Assembly (NCBI GenBank): GCA_009695095.1
Contig: SIBQ01000018.1
Span: 1 to 48,442 of the forward strand
DNA: 48,442 nucleotides
Reading direction: 5' to 3'
From: Lacunisphaera sp.
GTDB taxonomy: Bacteria; Verrucomicrobiota; Verrucomicrobiia; Opitutales; Opitutaceae
The position numbers were made by a program, and so were the translations under genes. The notes beneath the pieces are model-generated. The model made no database searches, was not told the DNA's origin, and saw only the letters and a list, made by a program, of their open reading frames with translations. Positions 38,463 to 47,730 of this stretch are shown here, in pieces; within the stretch, counting starts at the first letter, position 1, and every line of letters starts with the position of its first letter.

Positions 38463-38504
38463 GGGCGTTTGGTGGAGGGCCCGTCCTTAGTTGGGCCGCG
38501 TGGG

Positions 38505-41078
<2,574 letters not shown>

Positions 41079-41095
41079 GCAAGAGCGGAAAGGCT

Positions 41096-41167
41096 CACGC
41101 AAAGCCGCAAAGGCGCAAAGAAAAAAGCAGGGGAAAGTTAGGCTTGGCGTCTTTGCGACTTCGCGTG
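41096..41167. repeat. Inverted CTTTGCG repeat in the mutS/hydrolase divergent gap
   Basis: Left arm CACGCAAAGCCGCAAAGGCG CAAAG (41096-41120) and right arm CGTCTTTGCGACTTCGCGTG (41148-41167) pair imperfectly around a 27-base centre. The arms are themselves runs of GCAAAG units. It lies between the divergent mutS and hydrolase genes, where the promoters of both must lie. Confidence 0.6.
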
Positions 41168-41180
41168 AAAGAGAAGCAGC

Positions 41181-41942
41181 ATGCTTCTCCATCATATCGC
41201 CTTGGGCGGTACGGGCAAACCGCCGATGCTCGTGCTGCACGGCATGCTGGGCTCCTCGCGCAACTGGAAGACGACCGGTCGCGACCTGGCGGAGCACTTC
41301 CACGTGTTTGCGCTCGATGCCCGCAACCACGGCAAGTCGCCTCATGCCCCGGAGATGACCTACGAGGTGTTGATGAACGACCTGATTGCATGGCTGGACG
41401 TCAACGGCATTGCGAAGGCGATTCTAGTCGGGCACAGCATGGGCGGCAAAACGGCAATGCTGCTAGCCTGCCGTCATCCGGAGCGAGTGGAGCGGCTGGT
41501 GGTGGTGGATATCGCACCCAGGGATTATTACTGGGTGGCGCACCGCGGGGAGTTCGCGGCGATGAACGAACTAGATCTCACCAGTCTCCAGTCGCGTCAT
41601 GAGGCCGAGTTGCGGTTCGAGACGCGGGTTTCATCCCATGGCATACGGAAATTCCTGGCGACAAATCTGGAGCAGGGCGTGGAAGGCTGGCGCTGGGCCG
41701 TCAACCTGCCGGTGCTCACCCAGGGATTGCCGGTCATGGAGAAAAACAGTCTGCAAGTGGACGACCGCTTTGCCGGCCCGGCCTTGTTCATCTCTGGCGG
41801 CCGTTCCCATTACGTGCAGACTGCGGATCAAGTCGTCATTAAAAAGCATTTTCCCGCCGCACGGATCGAGGTCATCGCCGACTCCGGTCACAACCTGCAC
41901 ATGGACCGGCGCGAGGAGTTCGTGAGGCTGGTGCTTTCCTGA
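41181..41942 (+). CDS. Alpha/beta-fold hydrolase (YbfF-like)
   Basis: The 253-residue enzyme has the oxyanion segment PPMLVLHGMLGSSRNWKT, DARNHGKSPHA and the nucleophile elbow LVGHSMGGKTAM with Ser86. VVVDIAPRDYYW follows, with a final catalytic His in VIADSGHNLHMD (about 236). This is the pattern of YbfF/ABHD11-type esterases. The natural substrate is unknown. Directly downstream lies a REP doublet that overlaps the stop of holB. Confidence 0.88.
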   Translation: MLLHHIALGGTGKPPMLVLHGMLGSSRNWKTTGRDLAEHFHVFALDARNHGKSPHAPEMTYEVLMNDLIAWLDVNGIAKAILVGHSMGGKTAMLLACRHPERVERLVVVDIAPRDYYWVAHRGEFAAMNELDLTSLQSRHEAELRFETRVSSHGIRKFLATNLEQGVEGWRWAVNLPVLTQGLPVMEKNSLQVDDRFAGPALFISGGRSHYVQTADQVVIKKHFPAARIEVIADSGHNLHMDRREEFVRLVLS

Positions 41943-41946
41943 TTGG

Positions 41947-42008
41947 GTAGAGCGGTGAGTCCCTTCACCGCCGAATCAGCTCGGCGCGGAACAGAGTCCG
42001 CGCCCTAC
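41947..42008. repeat. Inverted GTAG-headed REP doublet overlapping the holB stop
   Basis: Plus-strand unit: GTAG then AGCGGTGA, loop, TCACCGC. Minus-strand unit: GTAG, GGCGCGGA, loop, TTCCGCGCC. They face each other, as in REP doublets, between the hydrolase and the convergent holB. The minus-strand head GTAG supplies the holB stop codon TAG (42005-42007), so the end of holB was set by the element. Confidence 0.75.
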
Positions 42009-42988
42009 CGTTTTGACCATAGTCGCAGGGACGAGAGCAGGAAATCCTCAAAGGCGGCGGCTTCGTTGAGATTGAGGCGGAGGAGGCCAACGCTGTGCTC
42101 GAGCTTCCCGATGGCGGCGGTGAGAGAGCGGCGGGCAGTCTCGTCGCCGGCCTTCAGGCGTTCCTGCGCGAAGGCGCGGGTGGAGTGTTCCAGCTCGATG
42201 AAGAGTTTCTGGCGGATGCCGTTGGCGATGCCGGTCTCGATTGCGGCCTGCTCGTCGTTGTCAATGTCCGCGGGGAGCTTGCCCTTCTGTTGCTTCCAGG
42301 CCTGGTCGGTGGCGGCGGCGAGCACGGCATTGAAGCGGGTGATGAGGCCGTAGACGCCCATGAGCTGGTCGGCGACGGCGCGTTTTTCCACGACGCCGGC
42401 GGTCAGCAGCCCGAGCCAGGCGGCATAGTCGGCACGGGTGATTTCCCAGAGTTCGCGGGTGGGCTCGTCGGCGTCGGCCAGCGCCTCGCTGCCCGCGTCG
42501 GTGAAGCGGAAGTGCAGGCAACGGCTGCGGATGGTGGCGAGCAGCGAATAGGGGCGGGTGGTGAGCAGCAGAATAGTCGTGCTGGGCGTGGGCTCCTCCA
42601 GCGTCTTGAGGAATATGTTGGCGGCAGCGGTATTCATCCGGTCGGCTTCGTAGATGACGGCCACCTTGCGTGGCGAGACGGTGGCGGACATCTGGATCGT
42701 CCCGATGAGCTCGCGGGTGGAGTCCGCGCCGATCTGGCGCGCCTTGCCAGCGGGCCGCAGGGCGTGGAAGTCGGGGTGTACCTTGGGTGGAAAATATTGG
42801 GTGGGCTGCCGCGGGTCGTTCAGCAAGCGGTCGGCGATGGCGTGGGCGACCAGGGCGAGGGTGCCGAGATTATCGCCTTGAAGCAGAAGGCTGTGGGCGA
42901 GCCGCCGGCGCTCGATGGCGCGCTCAATGACGGCGACGGTTGGTGTGCCGTCGAGGGCGGAGGGCCAGGGGGTGCGAACGGAAGGCAT
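42005..42988 (-). CDS. holB: DNA polymerase III delta' subunit-like protein
   Basis: Delta-prime is a non-motor subunit of the clamp loader. The 327-residue protein has ERAIERRRLAHSLLLQGDNL, the SRC box region TTRPYSLLATIRSRCLHFRF, and MNTAAANIFLKTLEEPTPST TILLL, typical of HolB. As in HolB proteins there is no functional ATP-binding P-loop. The C-terminal half (helical) is less conserved and ends LLSSLRLWSKR at a stop codon inside a REP element. It follows tmk on the same strand, a common pairing. Confidence 0.85.
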   Translation of the reverse strand: MPSVRTPWPSALDGTPTVAVIERAIERRRLAHSLLLQGDNLGTLALVAHAIADRLLNDPRQPTQYFPPKVHPDFHALRPAGKARQIGADSTRELIGTIQMSATVSPRKVAVIYEADRMNTAAANIFLKTLEEPTPSTTILLLTTRPYSLLATIRSRCLHFRFTDAGSEALADADEPTRELWEITRADYAAWLGLLTAGVVEKRAVADQLMGVYGLITRFNAVLAAATDQAWKQQKGKLPADIDNDEQAAIETGIANGIRQKLFIELEHSTRAFAQERLKAGDETARRSLTAAIGKLEHSVGLLRLNLNEAAAFEDFLLSSLRLWSKR

Positions 42989-43154
42989 CGGAGTACGGAA
43001 GACAAAGGACGGAGATCAGAGGGCGGAAGGAAACCACTAATGGACATTGATAAACACTAATTTTGGAAAAGGCCTGGAGGAAATAGGGCAATTACCGGGA
43101 GAGTTCGATTTCGTCTCTATTCGTGTATCTTCGTTGTTAAATTGTCTGGATTAT
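42989..43154. repeat. Intergenic region with two repeat types before holB
   Basis: 42989-43030 is a purine-rich run of ACGGAG-like units. 43031-43060 (GAAACCACTAATGGACATTG, then ATAAACACTAA) is almost the same as the copy upstream of ffh (6055-6086). 43095-43150 continues with related TTCGTGTATCTTCGTTG text. No gene is present. Confidence 0.6.
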
Positions 43155-43802
43155 TCATTCTAGGCGCATTTGCACCTCGGTCCAGATTTTCTTGTCGAGG
43201 GCGTCGGGCGACAGGGTGCCGTCGAGCACGACGACGCGCTCCGGCCATTGCTTGGCCAGCAGGAGGTAACCCTCGCGGACCTTGGTGTAGAACGAAATAT
43301 TCTCCCGCTCCATGCGGTCCGGCAGGTCCGTGGCGCGCTGGCGGATGCGGGAGAGGCTGACCTCCGTGGGCACATCGATGACGAGGGTGAGGTGCGGCAT
43401 GATCTCGCCGACGGCGAACCGATTGATCTCGCTGACGGGGCCGGGAGCGAGATTGCGGGCAATGCCCTGATACACGGTTGAAGAGTCGAGGTAGCGGTCG
43501 GTGAGCACGACGGCGCCGCGGGCGAGGGCGGGGGCAATAACCTCGCGCACGACCTGGGCGCGGGCGGCGGTGAAGAGCAGAAGCTCGGTCTCAGGGCACA
43601 TCTCGTCGCCCTTGGAGTTGTGGACGATGATGTTGCGGATCTGCTCGCCGATCTCGGTGCCGCCCGGCTCGCGGGTGGCGACGACCTCGCGACCGATTTC
43701 CTGCAGGTGGGCTGCAAGACGGGCGATCTGGGTAGACTTGCCGCTGCCTTCGGAGCCTTCGAAGGAGATGAGTTTGCCGGCGGGCTGAGACTTGGAGGGC
43801 AT
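43155..43802 (-). CDS. tmk: Thymidylate kinase
   Basis: Tmk phosphorylates dTMP to dTDP for DNA synthesis. The 215-residue protein has KLISFEGSEGSGKSTQIARL (P-loop, about 14-24), VVATREPGGTEIGEQIRNII, LLLFTAARAQVVREVIAPAL, VVLTDRYLDSSTVYQGIARN (the DRY motif) and MPHLTLVIDVPTEVSLSRIR. The start MPSKSQPAGK at 43802 is preferred; the frame opens 16 codons earlier. It precedes holB, giving the frequent tmk-holB pair. Confidence 0.94.
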   Translation of the reverse strand: MPSKSQPAGKLISFEGSEGSGKSTQIARLAAHLQEIGREVVATREPGGTEIGEQIRNIIVHNSKGDEMCPETELLLFTAARAQVVREVIAPALARGAVVLTDRYLDSSTVYQGIARNLAPGPVSEINRFAVGEIMPHLTLVIDVPTEVSLSRIRQRATDLPDRMERENISFYTKVREGYLLLAKQWPERVVVLDGTLSPDALDKKIWTEVQMRLE

Positions 43803-43895
43803 GGGAAAAGGAGCCGCCACCACCGAACTAAGGTTGCCGCGGGCGCGCAACCAGAATTGAGCGCCGCATTCTACATTCGGTCATTGCAGGAGTCC

Positions 43896-43969
43896 CGTGG
43901 TTGCGGGACGACGACGCAATCCATCCAGCTGGATCGCCACGCCCGGCTGCGCCGGGCTCGCGAGGACAA
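43896..43969 (-). repeat. Interspersed palindromic repeat, copy B (opposite orientation)
   Basis: Read on the minus strand it begins TTGTCCTCGCGAGCCCGGC and continues CGTGGCGATCC and ATGGATTGCG, matching copy A at 11526-11611 over most of its length. It lies upstream of tolQ in the gap after tmk. Confidence 0.7.
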
Positions 43970-44036
43970 TTCAAATGCTGGCAGGCTCGCAATTTCCGTT
44001 GATTGCACCGCGCAAACGCGCCAACACTCCACGCAC

Positions 44037-44741
44037 ATGCCCGACCTCCTGCCGTCCCCGTTTCTCGCCTCCACCGTTAATGTCTGGAACGTCTTCCTCA
44101 CGACCGACCCGGTGGGACAGGCGGTCATCGCACTGCTCGCGGTGTTCAGCATCTTCGCCTGGGCGGTGATGATCGGCAAATATTCCGAGCTGAAAAAACT
44201 GCGGCAGTTCAACCTGCTGTTTGAGCGCAAACTCGGTCAGGAGCGCCACATCCTCGATTTGCCGGAGAACCTGCGCCACCGGCGCGACATTCCCTACGCC
44301 GACCTGCTGGCGGACGCGCTGGAGGCCTACTGGCGCGCGGCGGCCATAGGCAAGGAGAAGGGTGACGACAATGTGCGCTCGAGGCTGGAGCATGCGGAGA
44401 ACGCCATCCAGCGCGCATTGGCCCGCCAGTCACTGCGCTACGAGTCGAGCATGATCATCCTCGCCTCGCTCGTGTCCGGCGCGCCGTTCATGGGCCTGTT
44501 CGGCACGGTCTGGGGCATCATGGAGGCGTTTAGCGCGGTGTCTGTCATGCAGAGCGCCAGCATCCAGACCCTTGCGCCGGGCGTGTCGGCGGCGTTGCTG
44601 ACGACCATCTCCGGCCTCATCGTCGCCATCCCGTCGGTCTTCGGCTACAACATCCTGATCGGTCATGTGAAAGTGATGATCACCGAGCTGGAAAACTACG
44701 CGAGCAACCTCGCGGACCGCATCGAATTGGAGGCCAAGTAA
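44037..44741 (+). CDS. TolQ/ExbB-type proton channel protein
   Basis: The 234-residue membrane protein resembles TolQ/ExbB: TM1 (AVIALLAVFSIFAWAVMIGKY), a large cytosolic region (KLRQFNLLFERKLGQ...), and conserved TM2-TM3 with SGAPFMGLFGTVWGIMEAF and TISGLIVAIPSVFGYNIL. The complex with ExbD/TolR uses the proton gradient to drive TonB or TolA. The start at 44037 is chosen by fit. It is the first gene of a three-gene operon (gap 9 bases). Confidence 0.85.
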   Translation: MPDLLPSPFLASTVNVWNVFLTTDPVGQAVIALLAVFSIFAWAVMIGKYSELKKLRQFNLLFERKLGQERHILDLPENLRHRRDIPYADLLADALEAYWRAAAIGKEKGDDNVRSRLEHAENAIQRALARQSLRYESSMIILASLVSGAPFMGLFGTVWGIMEAFSAVSVMQSASIQTLAPGVSAALLTTISGLIVAIPSVFGYNILIGHVKVMITELENYASNLADRIELEAK

Positions 44742-44750
44742 AACACGACT

Positions 44751-45176
44751 ATGGCAAAGATCTTCCGCCGTCCCCGGCACCTGAACCCTGTGGCGGAGCT
44801 CAACATCACCAACATGGTGGACTTGGGCTTCACGCTGCTGATCATCTTCATGATCTCCACGCCGCTCATCCAGTCGGAGCAGACCATCCCGGTGAACCTG
44901 CCGGTGGAGGGCAAGAAGCTGCAGCAAAAGCCGCCGTCGGACACGGATTTCCAGATCGTCGCTATCGACCGGGCAGGCAATTTCTACTTCGGGGCTAAGC
45001 GTGTGAGCTTCGCGGAACTCACCAGCAATCTCGGGGCGCTGGCCGCTAAGCCCAAGCCGCCGGTCATCCGCGTCCGCGCTGACCTCACGCTGCAATGGCA
45101 GCAGGTCGTGCGGGTGATGGACGTGATCAAGAAGCAAAACCTGACTAAGATCACCTTCGACACCGAGGCCAGGTGA
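44751..45176 (+). CDS. TolR/ExbD-type energising protein
   Basis: The 141-residue protein has a short cytosolic N-terminus (FRRPRHLNPVAELNITNMVD), one membrane helix with the critical Asp in NMVDLGFTLLIIFMISTPLI, and a periplasmic domain (LPVEGKKLQQKPPSDTDFQI...VIRVRADLTLQWQQVVRVMDV). The Asp at the start of the helix is the expected proton-carrying residue. It belongs with the preceding TolQ/ExbB gene and a TonB-like gene follows after four bases. Confidence 0.88.
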   Translation: MAKIFRRPRHLNPVAELNITNMVDLGFTLLIIFMISTPLIQSEQTIPVNLPVEGKKLQQKPPSDTDFQIVAIDRAGNFYFGAKRVSFAELTSNLGALAAKPKPPVIRVRADLTLQWQQVVRVMDVIKKQNLTKITFDTEAR

Positions 45177-45180
45177 CGCC

Positions 45181-45951
45181 ATGCGCCCGAATTCACCCAG
45201 TGCGGTTTTTGTCTCGCTGATCCTCCACGGCTTTGTCGCCGCGATTATCATTGTGACCACGCTATTTGTCGCGCGGCAGGAAAGAATGGCACCGGTAATC
45301 TTTGAGCTGGTGGCCGGCCCGCCTACGGCGCCCGACGAGCTGGTGGCGCCCGCAAAGGGCAACACGACGGCCCCAGTGACGCCCAAGACGCCGGTGCCGG
45401 AAGCGACCCCGGCGCCCGAACCTGAAATAACCGAAACGATACCTACCAAGCCCGACCCGGCCATCGCGCGGGAGATTAAGAAAAACGAGCGGGTGTCCTA
45501 CCAGGAGTATTTGAAGAAGCATCCCACGCCCAAGCAGCGCGTGACGACCCCGCCGCGCAAGGCTGCCAAGGTGCCGCGCATCAACGTGACGGGCCTCGCC
45601 GGCGGCGTGACCGGCGGCTCGACAGCGAACATCCGCGGTGGGGGCGGCGGCAATGCGCTGACCCGCGAGGAACACAGCCAGATGGACACCTACATTTCCC
45701 TGCTCATCCAGGAATTGAAAAGAGCCCATGAGCCGCCGCCCGGCGTGAGCGACCTCTTTGAGGCGAGGGTGACCTTCGACATCACCGCCAGCGGCGCAAT
45801 CATGGACCCGCGGATTTCCAAGTCATCCGGCGACGTAGCGTTTGACGAGTCGGTGCTCGAGGCCTTCCGCCGGGTGCGCTCCATCGGGCCGACGCCCAAC
45901 CGGAAACCCGACACGTGGACGGTCACATTCAAGATGAGGGAGGATGGATAA
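45181..45951 (+). CDS. TonB/TolA-type energy transducer
   Basis: The 256-residue protein has an N-terminal membrane anchor (SAVFVSLILHGFVAAIIIV), including the His seen in TonB anchors. The linker (30-130) is Pro/Ala/Thr-rich, typical of periplasmic spanning linkers, with a Gly-rich tract (IRGGGGGNAL). The C-terminal TonB-like domain is DLFEARVTFDITASGAIMDP, SGDVAFDESVLEAFRRVR and TWTVTFKM. The operon may serve Tol-Pal or TonB functions; I cannot distinguish these from the sequence, and no Pal or TolB gene follows. Confidence 0.85.
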   Translation: MRPNSPSAVFVSLILHGFVAAIIIVTTLFVARQERMAPVIFELVAGPPTAPDELVAPAKGNTTAPVTPKTPVPEATPAPEPEITETIPTKPDPAIAREIKKNERVSYQEYLKKHPTPKQRVTTPPRKAAKVPRINVTGLAGGVTGGSTANIRGGGGGNALTREEHSQMDTYISLLIQELKRAHEPPPGVSDLFEARVTFDITASGAIMDPRISKSSGDVAFDESVLEAFRRVRSIGPTPNRKPDTWTVTFKMREDG

Positions 45952-45958
45952 AAAGTCC

Positions 45959-45988
45959 TTGCATTCCGGGGCCAAAACTTACTTTTAG
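45959..45988 (+). promoter_or_regulatory. Possible promoter for tRNA-Ala
   Basis: TTGCAT at 45959 and TTTTAG at 45983 are separated by 18 bases, about 20 bases before the tRNA. The match is modest. Confidence 0.3.
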
Positions 45989-46009
45989 GCCTTTCGGTGG
46001 TTTGGTTAC

Positions 46010-46085
46010 GGGCTCTTAGCTCAGTTGGTAGAGCGCCTCAATGGCATTGAGGAGGTCAACGGTTCGAACCCGTTAGGGTCCACCA
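46010..46085 (+). tRNA. tRNA-Ala (anticodon GGC)
   Basis: The 76 bases fold as a full tRNA: acceptor GGGCTCT with AGGGTCC, D arm GCTCAGTTGGTAGAGC, anticodon arm CCTCA-ATGGCAT-TGAGG with anticodon GGC, T arm with TTCGAAC, and encoded CCA at 46083-46085. The acceptor pair G3:U70, the alanine identity element, is present. It reads GCC and GCU codons. It follows the TolQ-TolR-TonB operon and lies at the edge of a gene-poor, foreign-looking region, a common position for integration. Confidence 0.97.
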
Positions 46086-46337
46086 CTTTACACAAGTTGG
46101 AAAGTCACTGGTGGTGTGTTGGTGGCATGTTAGCCACCCCAATGCCTCTCTTCGGGGCACGGGTCATGGGTCATGGAGCGGTGAGTTCATATTAGATGCT
46201 ATGTCCGTAGCCCATTAAAATAGCTCGTGACCCGGAAGCAGGTCTCAGAGTTGTGAAGCTGGTGTCACGTTGGTGGCATGTTTCCCCACACAAAAAGATT
46301 CACTGTATTGACAGATTCAAATCTCTCGCCATCACCG
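46086..46337. other. Non-coding region after tRNA-Ala with direct repeats
   Basis: No gene is seen. The sequence GTTGGTGGCATGTT occurs twice, at 46118-46131 and 46269-46282, and the first copy is part of an inverted repeat GGTGGC-ATGTTA-GCCACC. Such repeats next to a tRNA 3' end are typical of integrase arm or attachment regions, but no integrase gene is in this stretch. Confidence 0.5.
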
Positions 46338-46425
46338 ATGGATGATGAAGAAGAAGAAAAAGAATTAACGGGGCGGGGCTCGCCCGGGTGCCGGTGCCCC
46401 ACTCAAGTCGGGTGCTCCGCTAGTT

Positions 46426-46548
46426 ATGCGGTCATTTAAATTTACACGCGAATCGGTGGCCTTGCTGGATCGTCTCGCCGTCGGTCGGACGAAAATATCC
46501 GTTATCGAGGAAGGTCTTGAGCTAGTTGCGGACCGAGTCAGCACCTAA
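46426..46548 (+). CDS. Short ribbon-helix-helix DNA-binding protein
   Basis: The 40-residue protein MRSFKFTRESVALLDRLAVG RTKISVIEEGLELVADRVST reads as an Arc/CopG-type ribbon-helix-helix. The strand SFKFT is followed by helix ESVALLDRLAV and helix KISVIEEGLELVADR. A second frame 46338-46439 (MDDEEEEKELTGRG...) overlaps it; a one-base shift near 46380 would join the acidic start to ARPGAGAPLKSGAPLVMRSF, giving a longer, family-like protein. It may therefore be a frameshifted gene. It converges on and overlaps the small minus-strand gene by 27 bases. Confidence 0.55.
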   Translation: MRSFKFTRESVALLDRLAVGRTKISVIEEGLELVADRVST

Positions 46549-46710
46549 CTGATTGGGGTGCTTTTCTGGAGCTGGCTGTGGCATACTCTGTCCCGCCGCG
46601 TGGCGTCTCTTCCACGCCACCTCATCAGCGTCAGCCAGCACAGCGGCTAGCTCCTCGTCTGAGTACTCAGGAATCTCGTGCTCAGTGTCGTTGGGGAACT
46701 GTGGGATCAT
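46522..46710 (-). CDS. Small hypothetical protein
   Basis: The 62-residue acidic protein ([20 protein letters not shown]) has no recognised domain. Its ATG overlaps the stop of the upstream gene by four bases (ATGA), so the two are probably translated together. Its codons and composition differ from the chromosomal genes around it. Function is unknown. Confidence 0.5.
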   Translation of the reverse strand: MIPQFPNDTEHEIPEYSDEELAAVLADADEVAWKRRHAAGQSMPQPAPEKHPNQLGADSVRN

Positions 46711-47234
46711 GGTGATTTCGGAAGAGCAAAGCGTTGTAGTGAGTTGCCGAATAATCCTTCTGTAAAATATTCCTTGTTCTTGAACAGTTTCAAGACCGAT
46801 TCTGGGGTAGGATCGTCGCTAGACTTAACGAGGTCGTAGGTGAGGTCGAGGCTCGAGTGCCCGACTGCCTCGTTCTTGATCGCGTTCCACCCCTTCCAGT
46901 GGAGGCCCCCGACGTTAGCGTGTCGGCCGAGCACTTGCTTGAGCTCTGGCGAACGGTCGATGGCCTGCTGGAGGGCTGTCTCCATACCCTCGTAGAACGC
47001 GAGCGAGAACGCGGGAGAACTGCCCTCCAGTTTTCCGTATGCCGCGTACATGCCGTTCGGATCCTCGGGGGTCACGGTCTCCGAGTACTTAAAGTAGTCG
47101 CGAGACTTTTTCTCGAACTGAGGGTGGAAATATTCGACGAACTTCCAGCGGTCCATGATCAGCCCCGGTGTCCCAAAAGTTAGCTCGATGAATCTCTGGA
47201 CCTTGTTCTTGATGCCGACAGGCCCTTGACCCAT
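46707..47234 (-). CDS. Hypothetical protein, phage- or island-type
   Basis: Starting at the ATG at 47234 ([13 protein letters not shown]) the product has 175 residues. It contains [40 protein letters not shown] and [20 protein letters not shown], all without a known motif. The open frame reaches 47279, but the extra codons lie in the truncated trmL. I do not recognise the family; the pattern of a DRW segment and a small companion gene recalls genes of phages and islands. It may be missing its own N-terminus. Confidence 0.5.
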   Translation of the reverse strand: MGQGPVGIKNKVQRFIELTFGTPGLIMDRWKFVEYFHPQFEKKSRDYFKYSETVTPEDPNGMYAAYGKLEGSSPAFSLAFYEGMETALQQAIDRSPELKQVLGRHANVGGLHWKGWNAIKNEAVGHSSLDLTYDLVKSSDDPTPESVLKLFKNKEYFTEGLFGNSLQRFALPKSP

Positions 47235-47388
47235 CGCCCAAAAAGCCCGCGCGTTTGAGGTTTTTATCGGTGATCGCAAAACCCAAAGGATGGATCAGGT
47301 GCAAGCGACAACCACTCACCGCGCACATGCGCCCAATATTTCCCGTGTTGGGAGGAATCTGCGGATTAAAAAGCACCACGTGAATCAT
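47089..47388 (-). pseudogene. trmL: Truncated tRNA (cytidine/uridine-2'-O-)-methyltransferase TrmL
   Basis: The first 48 residues are a clear TrmL/SpoU-family N-terminus: [36 protein letters not shown] and TDKNLKRAG. Homology stops at KRAG (about 47245). The frame then runs on to 47089 through unrelated residues. All the trefoil-knot SAM-binding part is missing, so the gene is dead. The break coincides with the start of the unknown gene 46707-47234. The 3' part is not found elsewhere in the window. Confidence 0.85.
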
Positions 47389-47730
47389 GATAGGGCTTAA
47401 CGTGCCGCCAAGCGGCTAAGCCTGTCAACGGCAGGCCGCGCAAGCATAGGTGCGCAAGAAAAAATTCCCTTGATCATTTTATTACCATGCAGCCGAAGGT
47501 TAATTTACCGTCGTCCTCGCTATTTGACAGCCAGCACGCTACCAGTTTGTATCTTCCCAGCGTTACACGCGATCAGCTTTAAGCATTCACTAGGCAACTG
47601 AATATTCTAGCATGACAGCCTCGCGCAAGCCCTAGGCAAGAATTGCCTGCCGCCACTTTCTATTTTGCAGCATGGCCACTAAAAATGACCGCGATGATGT
47701 GACCTTAACTCGCTCCGAAAAACCGACCCC
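47389..47730. promoter_or_regulatory. Promoter and operator-like region of the MFS gene
   Basis: A good sigma-70-like promoter lies at 47524-47552: TTGACA, 17 bases, TTGTAT. The palindrome AGGCAA-GAA-TTGCCT lies at 47634-47648, within a CTAGGCAA direct repeat at 47590 and 47632, and could be an operator. The leader would be about 170 bases. The region is AT-rich compared with the main chromosome. No gene is seen in it. Confidence 0.5.

Noticed and set aside
43871-44393. Antisense frames within the tolQ region
   Set aside because: They overlap the conserved TolQ/ExbB gene and the interspersed repeat and have no motif of their own.
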